NCBI GenBank assembly: GCA_963650165.1
Contig: CAVJKX010000032.1
Span: 1-13,670, forward strand
Direction: 5' to 3'
From: F23-B02 sp963650165
Lineage (GTDB): Bacteria > Bacillota > Clostridia > Oscillospirales > Oscillospiraceae
DNA: 13,670 nt
Shown: piece by piece, positions 1-6,214 of the stretch
Layout of the letters: every line of letters starts with the position of its first letter
Numbering within the stretch: the stretch's first letter is position 1
The notes under the pieces: model-generated
What the model was told of the DNA's origin: nothing
Databases searched by the model: none
What the model saw: the letters and a program-made list of their open reading frames with translations, nothing else
Made by a program: the position numbers and the translations under genes

Positions 1-80
1 TTCCGGTGCTTATTTAGCATAAGCTGTTCTTACATTATCTAATTTTCAAGGTACACACGCTCAGCCGCCACGCGGTGAGC
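1..80 (-). other. Leader of a probable rRNA operon running off the left edge
   Basis: Seen: this stretch lies directly downstream of two strong leftward promoters and contains no protein-coding frame. Read on the minus strand it contains ACCTTGAAAATTAG, like the CTTGAAAA-type element common in Firmicute pre-rRNA leaders. It starts with a hairpin (59-80) and has a second 6-bp hairpin, GCTTAT/ATAAGC (8-13 with 19-24). Inference: the transcript continues into a 16S rRNA gene just outside the window. No mature rRNA sequence is present, so another stable RNA is possible. Confidence 0.5.
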
Positions 81-86
81 TTTTAT

Positions 87-115
87 ATATTAGCAGATTC
101 GAGGCGACTTGTCAA
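87..115 (-). promoter_or_regulatory. Strong sigma-A promoter, downstream member (P2) of a tandem pair
   Basis: On the minus strand, a perfect -35 TTGACA (110-115) and a -10 TAATAT (87-92) are separated by exactly 17 bp. TGC precedes the -10, making it an extended -10. Upstream of the -35 (about 116-150) lie several A-tracts that look like an UP element. Transcription should start near 80-81 and run off the left edge. A promoter this close to consensus with A-tracts is typical of rRNA operons. Confidence 0.8.
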
Positions 116-183
116 GAACTTTTTTCAAAACTTTTTAAGTTTTTCGTTTCGCTCTTTTCGGTCATTTCCCGAAGTGCTTAGAT

Positions 184-212
184 AGAATAGCACCGCAAAC
201 GCCAAATGTCAA
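184..212 (-). promoter_or_regulatory. Strong sigma-A promoter, upstream member (P1) of a tandem pair
   Basis: On the minus strand, -35 TTGACA (207-212) and -10 TATTCT (184-189) are separated by 17 bp, again with TGC before the -10. A-rich DNA at 213-245 could act as an UP element. The -10 boxes of the two promoters are 97 bp apart and read in the same direction. Tandem P1/P2 promoters are the usual arrangement of Bacillus and Clostridium rrn operons. Confidence 0.75.
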
Positions 213-312
213 GCTATTTTTGAAACATTTTCGCATCTTTTTTTAATCGTTTTGAAAGTACTAAATCTTGTGCTTTCCCCCGTCTGCGAGCTCAATATTT
301 GCTCCAGTGAAT

Positions 313-343
313 ATGGCTGCCGGAGCATCGCCCCGACAGCCAT
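313..343 (-). terminator. 14-bp hairpin after the FAH-family gene, terminator-like without a U tract
   Basis: A nearly perfect inverted repeat lies 15 nt past the stop codon of the FAH-family gene. The arms 313-326 and 330-343 pair over 14 bp, with two G-U wobbles in the transcript, around a 3-nt loop. No run of U follows, so it does not fit a textbook intrinsic terminator. It may be a weak terminator or a 3'-end stabiliser. No better terminator is visible before the leftward promoters. Confidence 0.45.
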
Positions 344-358
344 TGTACATTATGCCGA

Positions 359-1228
359 TCAGGCTATCGTGTTTTCCAGAACACCGATGCCGTCTATCTC
401 GCAGCGGACAACGTCGCCGGAGCCGAGATACTTCTGCATGCTCGGATCCATGCCGAGGGCAACGCCGCTTGGCGTGCCGGTTGCAATGACCGTGCCTGCC
501 TTGAGCGTCATGCCGGCAGACAGCTCTTCTATTATATACGGTATCTCGAAGATCATCATGCGCGTATTGCTGTCCTGCCGCTTTTCGCCGTTTACATAGC
601 AGCGGATGTCGAGCTCCGGCATTGCGCCGACGCAGTCTGCCGAAAGGATGCACGGCCCCATGGGCGTGAAATCGTCGAGGCTCTTGCCGAAATACCACTG
701 CTTGTGGCGCGTCTGGAGGTTTCGCGCGGACACGTCGTTTATGATCGTGTAGCCGAAGATGTAATCAAGTGCGTCGGCGGCCTTGACGTTCTTCGCGTCC
801 CTGCCGATTATAACGCCGAGCTCGACCTCATAGTCGAGACTGTCGCAGATATCAAAATGTCCGTCGATCTTGCCGCCGGGCGCGACGGCGCGCTGAAGGC
901 GCTTGGCAAAGTACACGGCATCGCCGCGCTGCACGTCAAAGGCCTTGTCGGCGCGTGTAGCCTCCTCGACATGGTCACGGTAGTTAAGCCCAAGGCATAT
1001 GACGTCCTGCCGCGGCTCGGGGATTGGCGCTTCGAGCTTAATCTCGGAAAGTGTCAGAGTCTTTGCCCCCGCCGGGATCTCGGGCAGGCTGCCGTCAAGC
1101 TCGCATATGAGCTCCGTCATGCTTTCGGCTTTGAGTCCCAGCTCGGCAGCGGGGATCACCGCGCTTTCGTCTGCGGTCAGTACGCCGGCGTACTCTGCGC
1201 CGTTATAGGAATATGTAACGAATTTCAT
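359..1228 (-). CDS. Fumarylacetoacetate hydrolase (FAH) family protein
   Basis: A 289-residue protein of the FAH family, which holds divalent-metal hydrolases, decarboxylases and isomerases acting on beta-diketo or 2-oxo acids. Residues 1-70 form a small N-terminal domain and 75-289 the FAH fold. Visible motifs are CLGLNYRDHVEE (78-89, His86), YFAKR (106-110), the metal-ligand segment DYEVELGVIIG (132-142, Glu134 and Glu136), NDVSARNLQ with Asp165, QWYFGKSLDDFTPMGP (177-192) and GTVIATGTPSGVALG (245-259). Length is normal for the short FAH proteins. GGAGG lies 9 nt before the ATG, inside the end of the preceding gene, and only 1 nt separates the two genes (TGA-T-ATG), so translation is probably coupled. 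No aromatic or sugar-acid catabolic genes adjoin it, so the substrate cannot be inferred. Acylpyruvase, oxaloacetate tautomerase/decarboxylase or a sugar-acid hydrolase are all possible. The family is secure; the specificity is not. Confidence 0.93.
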   Translation of the reverse strand: MKFVTYSYNGAEYAGVLTADESAVIPAAELGLKAESMTELICELDGSLPEIPAGAKTLTLSEIKLEAPIPEPRQDVICLGLNYRDHVEEATRADKAFDVQRGDAVYFAKRLQRAVAPGGKIDGHFDICDSLDYEVELGVIIGRDAKNVKAADALDYIFGYTIINDVSARNLQTRHKQWYFGKSLDDFTPMGPCILSADCVGAMPELDIRCYVNGEKRQDSNTRMMIFEIPYIIEELSAGMTLKAGTVIATGTPSGVALGMDPSMQKYLGSGDVVRCEIDGIGVLENTIA

Positions 1229-1229
1229 A

Positions 1230-1712
1230 TCACAGTGCCTCCATTATCGAAGATATTATCTGTCCCACGAAGGGCACGGGTTCCTTCTTGCCGAAGTAGG
1301 CGTTGCGCGCACCGAGGAAGGCAAGGATCACCAGCAGCATAGTATTGAGCTTCTTGACGGGCTTGCCGAGATAGGGCACCGCACCGACCATGGAGTTGAG
1401 CGCGTGCAGGGCAAGGATCATCGCCGACTGCTTTGCGTGATATCTTACGAGCTCGGAGCCGCTGTTTTTTATAAGCGAGTACAGGAACACAGGACCGATA
1501 TAGCCGACTGCTGCGAGGTCGCGCTCCTTGAATTCATCGGGAATCTCGTCGTTTTCGGTCATCTCGGGGCTTGCCGCATCGAAGGCCTCCTGCATATATT
1601 TCAGTATCGGATTATCCATAAAACCGTCGCCCGCGTCGGGCTTCCAGCCGCAGGCAAGGCAGACCTTTCCGCCGTCGGGAATATATGTTCCGCATCTTGG
1701 GCATTTATTCAT
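1230..1712 (-). CDS. Small zinc-ribbon membrane protein of unknown function
   Basis: A 160-residue protein. Residues 4-21 form a zinc ribbon (Cys4, Cys7, Cys18, Cys21 in two CxxC knuckles, CPRCG and CLACGW). An acidic linker follows at about 45-65. The C-terminal half is hydrophobic (about 67-82, 97-117, 122-140). The segment VRYHAKQSAMIL (89-100) resembles the FHAKQ-type motif of DUF4870-like small membrane proteins. This suggests a cytoplasmic metal-binding head on a membrane domain. I chose the ATG at 1712 because AAAGG lies 8 nt before it; an in-frame GTG at 1721 overlaps that site and is less likely. It has its own promoter (1758-1786) and is coupled to the downstream FAH-family gene by a 1-nt gap. 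The two proteins share no obvious chemistry. I cannot assign a function. Confidence 0.85.
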   Translation of the reverse strand: MNKCPRCGTYIPDGGKVCLACGWKPDAGDGFMDNPILKYMQEAFDAASPEMTENDEIPDEFKERDLAAVGYIGPVFLYSLIKNSGSELVRYHAKQSAMILALHALNSMVGAVPYLGKPVKKLNTMLLVILAFLGARNAYFGKKEPVPFVGQIISSIMEAL

Positions 1713-1757
1713 AGCTTTCACCTTTCTATGTACGGCGCTGCTGCGCCGGTTAGGTAT

Positions 1758-1786
1758 ATTTTATTATCTTCTCAATTTTAAGTCAA
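1758..1786 (-). promoter_or_regulatory. Promoter of the zinc-ribbon / FAH-family gene pair
   Basis: On the minus strand, -35 TTGACT (1781-1786) and -10 TAAAAT (1758-1763) are spaced 17 bp apart. The TGA stop codon of the SleB-like gene (1783-1785) lies inside the -35 box. Transcription should start near 1751. The short 5' UTR then contains a GC-rich hairpin (1733-1748, CGGCGC/GCGCCG, 4-nt loop) upstream of the ribosome binding site. Confidence 0.7.
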
Positions 1787-2448
1787 GCGCAAAATATATG
1801 GCTGCCGATGGTCAGCAGCTGCGGGCGCGACCATATCCATTTGCTCGTGGCCGTAGCTGGATTGAAATAGTATATTGCGCCGCCGGTCGGGTCTGAGCCG
1901 GAGAGAGCCTCGCGTGCGGCGCGGTAGGCGCTGTCCGCGATCGGCTGGTCAAACTGCCCGTCGTCGAGGCAGGAAAAGGCGCCGCTCTGGTATATGACGC
2001 CGGAGAGCGAGTTCGGAAACGAGGGGTGGTCGATGCGGTTGAGCACTACGGCTCCGACCGCGACCTGCCCGATATACGGCTCTCCGCGCGCCTCGGCGGA
2101 TATGAGCCGCGCAAGGAGGTAGACATCGCCGGACGCGGCCGAGTCCGACTGCTCGTAAATGCCGAGCGCCGCAAGAGTTTTGTCCCCCGCCTGTCCGTCG
2201 TCCGTAAGGCCGTTCGTGCGCTGAAAGTATTTGACCGCGCGTTCGGTCGCGCTGCCGTATATGCCGTCCACGCTGCCGCTGTAGTAGCCCCAGCTTTTGA
2301 GGCGCGTCTGTATCTGCGTGACCGTTGCGCCCGACGAGCCGCGCTTATACAGCGATGCCTCGGCTGACTGCGCGAGCGCGATTATGAGAATGTTCACGGC
2401 GAATATCAGTGCGACGGCGAGGATTATTTTTTTATGCTTGACGCTCAT
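1783..2448 (-). CDS. sleB: SleB-like cell-wall hydrolase with peptidoglycan-binding domain
   Basis: A 221-residue exported cell-wall hydrolase. Residues 8-28 form a hydrophobic signal or anchor segment. Residues 33-96 are a PG_binding_1 repeat (YKRGSSGATVTQIQTRLKSW, then DGIYGSATERAVKYFQ). Residues 108-221 are a SleB-type Hydrolase_2 domain with the conserved segment LISAEARGEPYIGQVAVGAV (114-133) and likely catalytic Glu119. In spore formers this family includes the lytic transglycosylase SleB, which degrades spore cortex during germination; related CwlJ and vegetative paralogues exist, so the symbol is tentative. I chose the ATG at 2448 because GGAG lies 7 nt before it; a GTG at 2484 in the same frame lacks a convincing ribosome binding site. 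No ypeB-like partner is adjacent. The gene sits just downstream of the rnf terminator, with a possible forespore promoter between them. Confidence 0.9.
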   Translation of the reverse strand: MSVKHKKIILAVALIFAVNILIIALAQSAEASLYKRGSSGATVTQIQTRLKSWGYYSGSVDGIYGSATERAVKYFQRTNGLTDDGQAGDKTLAALGIYEQSDSAASGDVYLLARLISAEARGEPYIGQVAVGAVVLNRIDHPSFPNSLSGVIYQSGAFSCLDDGQFDQPIADSAYRAAREALSGSDPTGGAIYYFNPATATSKWIWSRPQLLTIGSHIFCA

Positions 2449-2473
2449 TTTATCACTCCGATGGCTTTTTTCG

Positions 2474-2502
2474 TATTTTGCCACGGAAAGCTCCGATTAT
2501 GC
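2474..2502 (-). promoter_or_regulatory. Possible forespore (sigma-G-like) promoter of the SleB-like gene
   Basis: Only about 56 bp separate the rnf terminator from the SleB-like start codon, and no sigma-A promoter is evident. The minus strand holds GCATA (2498-2502), then 17 bp, then CAAAATA (2474-2480). This resembles the sigma-G pattern GHATR / CATWHTA with one mismatch in the -10 element and a spacer about 1 bp short. B. subtilis sleB is a sigma-G gene, which supports the idea. It is a short degenerate match and could be chance. Confidence 0.3.
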
Positions 2503-2504
2503 AG

Positions 2505-2534
2505 AAAACCTCCGTTCTGTCGAACGGAGGTTTT
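2505..2534 (-). terminator. Intrinsic terminator of the rnf operon
   Basis: A perfect 13-bp inverted repeat (AAAACCTCCGTTC at 2505-2517 and GAACGGAGGTTTT at 2522-2534) with a 4-nt loop begins 16 nt past the rnfB stop codon. In the minus-strand transcript the stem ends in a run of four U. The A/T ends could also let it act on plus-strand transcripts. It separates rnf from the SleB-like gene. Confidence 0.85.
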
Positions 2535-2550
2535 GAGTTTTTGTTTCGGA

Positions 2551-3351
2551 TCAGTTCTGAACCTTGATGATGTGGCGCGGGCAGATATCGGAGCAGTGTC
2601 CGCACTGTACGCACTTGGAAACATCGATGCGAGCCAGATTGTCCTTGATGACGATCGCGTCCGCGGGGCACTCGCGCTGGCACTTCATGCAGCCGATGCA
2701 GCCCTCGTCGCAGATCTTCATGACGGCAGCGCCCTTGTCGCAGCTGGAGCAGGCGACGAGAACGTGCTGATCGTAGGGAACGAGCTTGACTATCTTCTTC
2801 GGGCATGCTTCGACGCATGCGCCGCAGCCGACGCACTGCTCGCGGTCGACCTTCGCAACGCCGTCTACAATGCTCATGGCGCCGAACTGGCAGGCGTTTG
2901 CGCAGTTGCCGAGACCTATGCAGGCGAAGCGGCAGTCCATGTTGCTCTTGCCGCCGAACAGCATTGCAGCCTGGCAGTTCTGGGGTCCTTTGTAGTTAAA
3001 GCGCTTGGAGGCGTGGCCTTCAGTACCCGAGCAGGGCACGAACGCGACCTGACGGGCGACCTCGCCCGCGGAAACGCCCATGATCTCCGCGATCTTCGCG
3101 GCAGCCTCCGCACCGCCGGCAACACACTTGTTGACCGGTGCTTCACCCTTTGCGACAGCGGCGGCATAGCCGTCACAGCCGGGGTATCCGCAGCCGCCGC
3201 AGTTTGCGCCGGCCAGGCACTCTCTGACTTCTTCCTGCTTGGGGTCTACTTCAACATAGAATATCTTCGATGCGAATGCAAGGATAGCGCCGAAAACGCC
3301 GCCCAGTATGCCCAGAACCAAAAGGGACTTGATAATAACCATAAAATCCAT
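2551..3351 (-). CDS. rnfB: Rnf complex subunit B, polyferredoxin
   Basis: A 266-residue iron-sulfur subunit, thought to be the entry point for electrons from reduced ferredoxin. Residues 5-29 form one N-terminal membrane anchor. The Fe-S domain follows at 45-76, with ANCGGCGYPGCDGYA (Cys51, Cys54, Cys59) and Cys76. Ferredoxin-type clusters come next: Cys140/144/150/154, Cys173/176/179/183 (CVGCGACVEACP), Cys218/221/224/228 (CIGCMKCQRECP) and Cys247/250/253/257 (CVQCGHCSDICP). Cys201, Cys204 and Cys214 lie between them. About five [4Fe-4S] clusters are predicted, as in the long clostridial RnfB rather than the short proteobacterial RsxB. It is the last gene of the operon. Its ribosome binding site is formed by the rnfA stop codon and following bases (TAAGGAGG), 8 nt from the ATG. 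Confidence 0.97.
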   Translation of the reverse strand: MDFMVIIKSLLVLGILGGVFGAILAFASKIFYVEVDPKQEEVRECLAGANCGGCGYPGCDGYAAAVAKGEAPVNKCVAGGAEAAAKIAEIMGVSAGEVARQVAFVPCSGTEGHASKRFNYKGPQNCQAAMLFGGKSNMDCRFACIGLGNCANACQFGAMSIVDGVAKVDREQCVGCGACVEACPKKIVKLVPYDQHVLVACSSCDKGAAVMKICDEGCIGCMKCQRECPADAIVIKDNLARIDVSKCVQCGHCSDICPRHIIKVQN

Positions 3352-3364
3352 ATCTGAGCCCTCC

Positions 3365-3958
3365 TTAAAGCGGAATGTTCATGCCGCTGAAGCCCATGAA
3401 GGCCAGAGCGAGCAGAGCCGCGGACACGAGGCAGATCGGGAAGCCCTCGAAGCTTTCGGGATACTCCGCAAGGTCGATGCGCTCACGCACGGACGCAAAC
3501 AGAACGATAGCCAGGAGGAAGCCGAGGCCGCCGAACACACCGTAAAGCGTGGACTGGATGAAGTTGAAGCCGTACTGAACGTTCAGCAGGACAACGCCGA
3601 GGACCGCGCAGTTGGTGGTGATAAGGGGCAGGTAGATGCCCAGTGCCGAGTACAGCGAGGGGATGGACTTTTTAAGGAACATCTCGACGAACTGAACGAG
3701 GCCCGCAATGATAAGAATGAATGCCAGCGTCTCAAGGAAGCCGAGATTCAGCGGGATCAGAATGTAGGTATCGACGACCCAGCAGATCGCGGAGGCAAGG
3801 CCCATAACGAAGGTGACCGCAAGGCCCATGCCGATGGCGGTGTCGACCTTGCTCGAGCAGCCCAGGAAGGGGCAGCAGCCGAGGAACTGCGAGAAGATGA
3901 AGTTGTTTATCAGGATCGCGCTCAGGGCGATGGTGATAATCGAAGAAGTACTTGTCAT
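3365..3958 (-). CDS. rnfA: Rnf complex subunit A, membrane protein
   Basis: A 197-residue integral membrane protein with about six transmembrane helices, of the RnfA/NqrE family. Conserved half-helix segments are NNFIFSQFLGCCPFLGC (18-34) and LPLITTNCAVLGV (110-122). With RnfE, RnfA binds an intramembrane Fe-S centre; the ligands in known complexes are the Cys in the first segment (here Cys28 or Cys29) and the TNC cysteine (Cys117). This copy has extra cysteines at 28/29 and 34. The ATG overlaps the rnfE stop codon (ATGA), with a GGAGG 10 nt upstream inside rnfE. Length and content are standard. Confidence 0.97.
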   Translation of the reverse strand: MTSTSSIITIALSAILINNFIFSQFLGCCPFLGCSSKVDTAIGMGLAVTFVMGLASAICWVVDTYILIPLNLGFLETLAFILIIAGLVQFVEMFLKKSIPSLYSALGIYLPLITTNCAVLGVVLLNVQYGFNFIQSTLYGVFGGLGFLLAIVLFASVRERIDLAEYPESFEGFPICLVSAALLALAFMGFSGMNIPL

Positions 3959-4632
3959 TTCTCCTCAGCCTCCTTCTTTGCTTTCTTTTCGGCAGACTTG
4001 CGCAGAGCATACTGCATAAGTGCGATCAGGCAGCCGAGGGTAAGGAAGCCGCCGAAGGGCATGGTCAGGACCATTGCGCCCTGGAAGTCGGCTCCGAACA
4101 CGGCAAAACCCGCGCCGGTACCGTCGAGGGTGAGACCCTTGACGGGGTCGAGAAGGCCGCCGCCGATGGTGCCGAAGCCGAGAAGCTCGCGGATCAGGCA
4201 CATTACGATCAGAACGATGGTGTAGCCCAGACCCTGGAACACACCGTCGAAGAAGGATGCGCCGACGCTGTTCTTCTGGCAGAAGGCCTCTGCACGGCCG
4301 ATGATGATGCAGTTGACAACGATAAGCGGGATAAACACGCCCAGTGCCTCGCTCAGCGCGGGAACAAAGGCCTGAAGCAGCAGGTCAACTATCGTAACGA
4401 AGCCCGCGATGACAACGACGAATATCGCAAGGCGGATCTCGTTGGGGATGATCTTTCTGATCGCGGAAACGACGACGTTGCAGCAGGTCAGAATGATCAG
4501 AACGGACAGGCCCATGCCGACGCCGTTGAAGAGGCTCGTCGTGATCGCCATGGTGGCGCACATGCCGATGAGCTGTACGAGAACGGGGTTATTGGTGATA
4601 AGGCCTTCCTTAAACTGTTTTTTAATGTTCAT
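3955..4632 (-). CDS. rnfE: Rnf complex subunit E, membrane protein
   Basis: A 225-residue membrane protein homologous to RnfA and NqrD, with about six helices in inverted topology. The two conserved Cys segments are QLIGMCATMAITTSL (20-34, Cys25) and LIVVNCIIIGRAEAF (103-117, Cys108); these supply the RnfE half of the shared intramembrane Fe-S site. The C-terminus (about 211-225) is a Lys/Glu/Ala-rich cytoplasmic tail whose codons contain the GGAGG site for rnfA. Its own ribosome binding site, TAAGGAGGT, includes the rnfG stop codon and lies 9 nt before the ATG. Confidence 0.97.
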   Translation of the reverse strand: MNIKKQFKEGLITNNPVLVQLIGMCATMAITTSLFNGVGMGLSVLIILTCCNVVVSAIRKIIPNEIRLAIFVVVIAGFVTIVDLLLQAFVPALSEALGVFIPLIVVNCIIIGRAEAFCQKNSVGASFFDGVFQGLGYTIVLIVMCLIRELLGFGTIGGGLLDPVKGLTLDGTGAGFAVFGADFQGAMVLTMPFGGFLTLGCLIALMQYALRKSAEKKAKKEAEEK

Positions 4633-4646
4633 TTAAGTCTACCTCC

Positions 4647-5198
4647 TTAACCCAGACTCTCGCAGGCTGCCGTGGCGGAGGCTACCGCGCCGGTAACTGC
4701 GTTGGATGTGATGGTCGCGCCGGTGAGCGCGTTGATCTCGCCGCCCTTTTTAGCCAGAGCGACGTCGGAGCCCTGACCGACAAACTGCTCGCGGAATGCG
4801 ACGCCCTTGTCGCTGGGGCTGGAGGCTACCGCACCGAGGCCGGAGGTCTCACTCGACGAGGTAATGGAAATGCCGGTGCACTTTTTGTCGGTATCAACGC
4901 CGATGATGATGGTGATGCTGCCCTGGCTGCCGGTAACGGTGGTCTCTACGACATAGCCCTTAAGGCTTCCGTCCTCGGCATAAGCCTCGGAGATCTTATC
5001 AATGGCGGTGTCCTCGCCGGTGTACTTGACTTCCTTGTATTCCTTTGCATCGAGAACCTCGGCGTATGCGTCGGCGGTCTTCTGCTCCTTGATCTCGGTT
5101 ATTCTGTCGATGGTCAGCTCGTATACAACGCCGAGCACGCCTGCGACGATAGCGGAGATGAGGAAGAGGATGGCTGTAAGCTTAAGTATCTTTTTCAT
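4647..5198 (-). CDS. rnfG: Rnf complex subunit G, FMN-binding protein
   Basis: A 183-residue subunit with one N-terminal transmembrane helix (about 7-27) and an extracytoplasmic FMN-binding domain. The covalent flavinylation motif is LTGATITS (158-165), matching the S/T-GAT-x-T/S pattern; FMN would be linked to Thr164 by ApbE, which is not in this window. SSETSGLGA (115-123) is also characteristic. It passes electrons along the chain between RnfD and the other carriers. The start codon overlaps the rnfD stop by 1 nt (TAATG). Length is slightly short but normal for Firmicutes. Confidence 0.97.
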   Translation of the reverse strand: MKKILKLTAILFLISAIVAGVLGVVYELTIDRITEIKEQKTADAYAEVLDAKEYKEVKYTGEDTAIDKISEAYAEDGSLKGYVVETTVTGSQGSITIIIGVDTDKKCTGISITSSSETSGLGAVASSPSDKGVAFREQFVGQGSDVALAKKGGEINALTGATITSNAVTGAVASATAACESLG

Positions 5199-6214
5199 TA
5201 CGCCTTCGCCTCCTTTGCTGCCTTCTTGGCTGCCTTGAGGTCTTCCTTGGTCACGCCGAACTGACGGCCGCGGGTACCCTTATCGATCGCCCATGCGCAC
5301 AGGTTCATGATGAGGATAGCGTAGGAAACGCCCTCGGGGAAGCCGCCGAAATAGCGGATGAGAACGGTCAGTGCGCCGCAGCCGAAGCCGTACAGGAGCT
5401 GGCCGTTGAGAGTTACGGGGCTGGAGGAGTAATCGGTCGCCATGAAGAAGGCGCCGAGCAGCAGGCCGCCGGACAGGACGTTGGTGAGCATCCAGTCAAA
5501 GCGTGCCGCACCGTGCATCGGGAAGATGAGGGTGATAACTGCAACGGTTCCGATAAATGCGACGGGGATGCGCCAGCTGATGACCTTGCGGATGAGCAGG
5601 TACGCGCCGCCGATGAGCAGTGCGATCGCGCTTATCTCGCCGATACAGCCGGGCATATTGCCCAGGAGCATGCTTGCGTAGCTGAAGGTGTCGGGCAGAG
5701 CCTCGCCGGCCTTCATGTAGCTGAGCGGAGTCGCCATGGTGGCGGCGTCAACGCTGCCTGCGAGCGCCTTGGGGACGGCCCAGGTCGTCATGATGACGGG
5801 CCAGGAGGCCATGAGGAAGGCGCGGGATGCGAGTGCGGGGTTGAGGAAGTTCTTGCCGATGCCGCCGTAAAGCTGCTTTACGATGACCATTGCAAAGGCC
5901 GCCGCAACGACCGGCATCCACAGGGGTGCCGAGGAGGGGATGACCATTGCGATGAGAACGCCGGTAACGCAGGCGGAAAGGTCGCCGATGGAATCGGGCT
6001 TCTTCATGAGCTTGCGGTAGCCCCACTCGAAGAACACGCAGGATACGACGCTTACCGCGATGAGTGCGAGCACCTTGAAGCCGAACTGGTACACCGCGAC
6101 GGCCATTGCCGGCACGAGTGCGATTATGACGTCCAGCATTATGCGGGAGGTATCGGTCTTTGTTCTTACCTGCGGCTGATAAGAGGCGTCAAATGTATAT
6201 TCTTTTGCTTTCAC
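5198..6214 (-). CDS. rnfD: Rnf complex subunit D, FMN-binding membrane protein
   Basis: A 338-residue polytopic membrane subunit of the NqrB/RnfD family, carrying covalent FMN and taking part in ion translocation. Visible features are the N-terminal HPQ-like start, the segment YGGIGKNFLNPALASRAF (116-133), and the flavinylation region SVDAATMATPL (154-164), where the Thr of the ATPL motif (Thr162) is the likely FMN site. Nine to ten helices are expected. Start: the codon is GTG, overlapping the rnfC stop as GTGA, with GGAGG 10 nt upstream inside rnfC. No better ATG is near. The C-terminal Lys/Ala tail (about 328-338) encodes the ribosome binding site of rnfG. Whether the pumped ion is Na+ or H+ cannot be read from this sequence. 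Confidence 0.96.
   Translation of the reverse strand: MKAKEYTFDASYQPQVRTKTDTSRIMLDVIIALVPAMAVAVYQFGFKVLALIAVSVVSCVFFEWGYRKLMKKPDSIGDLSACVTGVLIAMVIPSSAPLWMPVVAAAFAMVIVKQLYGGIGKNFLNPALASRAFLMASWPVIMTTWAVPKALAGSVDAATMATPLSYMKAGEALPDTFSYASMLLGNMPGCIGEISAIALLIGGAYLLIRKVISWRIPVAFIGTVAVITLIFPMHGAARFDWMLTNVLSGGLLLGAFFMATDYSSSPVTLNGQLLYGFGCGALTVLIRYFGGFPEGVSYAILIMNLCAWAIDKGTRGRQFGVTKEDLKAAKKAAKEAKA

Noticed and set aside
2449..2484. Upstream GTG start for the SleB-like protein (12 extra residues)
   Set aside because: The extra residues are charged and would displace the signal segment from the N-terminus. The ATG at 2448 has GGAG at proper spacing, whereas the GTG has none.
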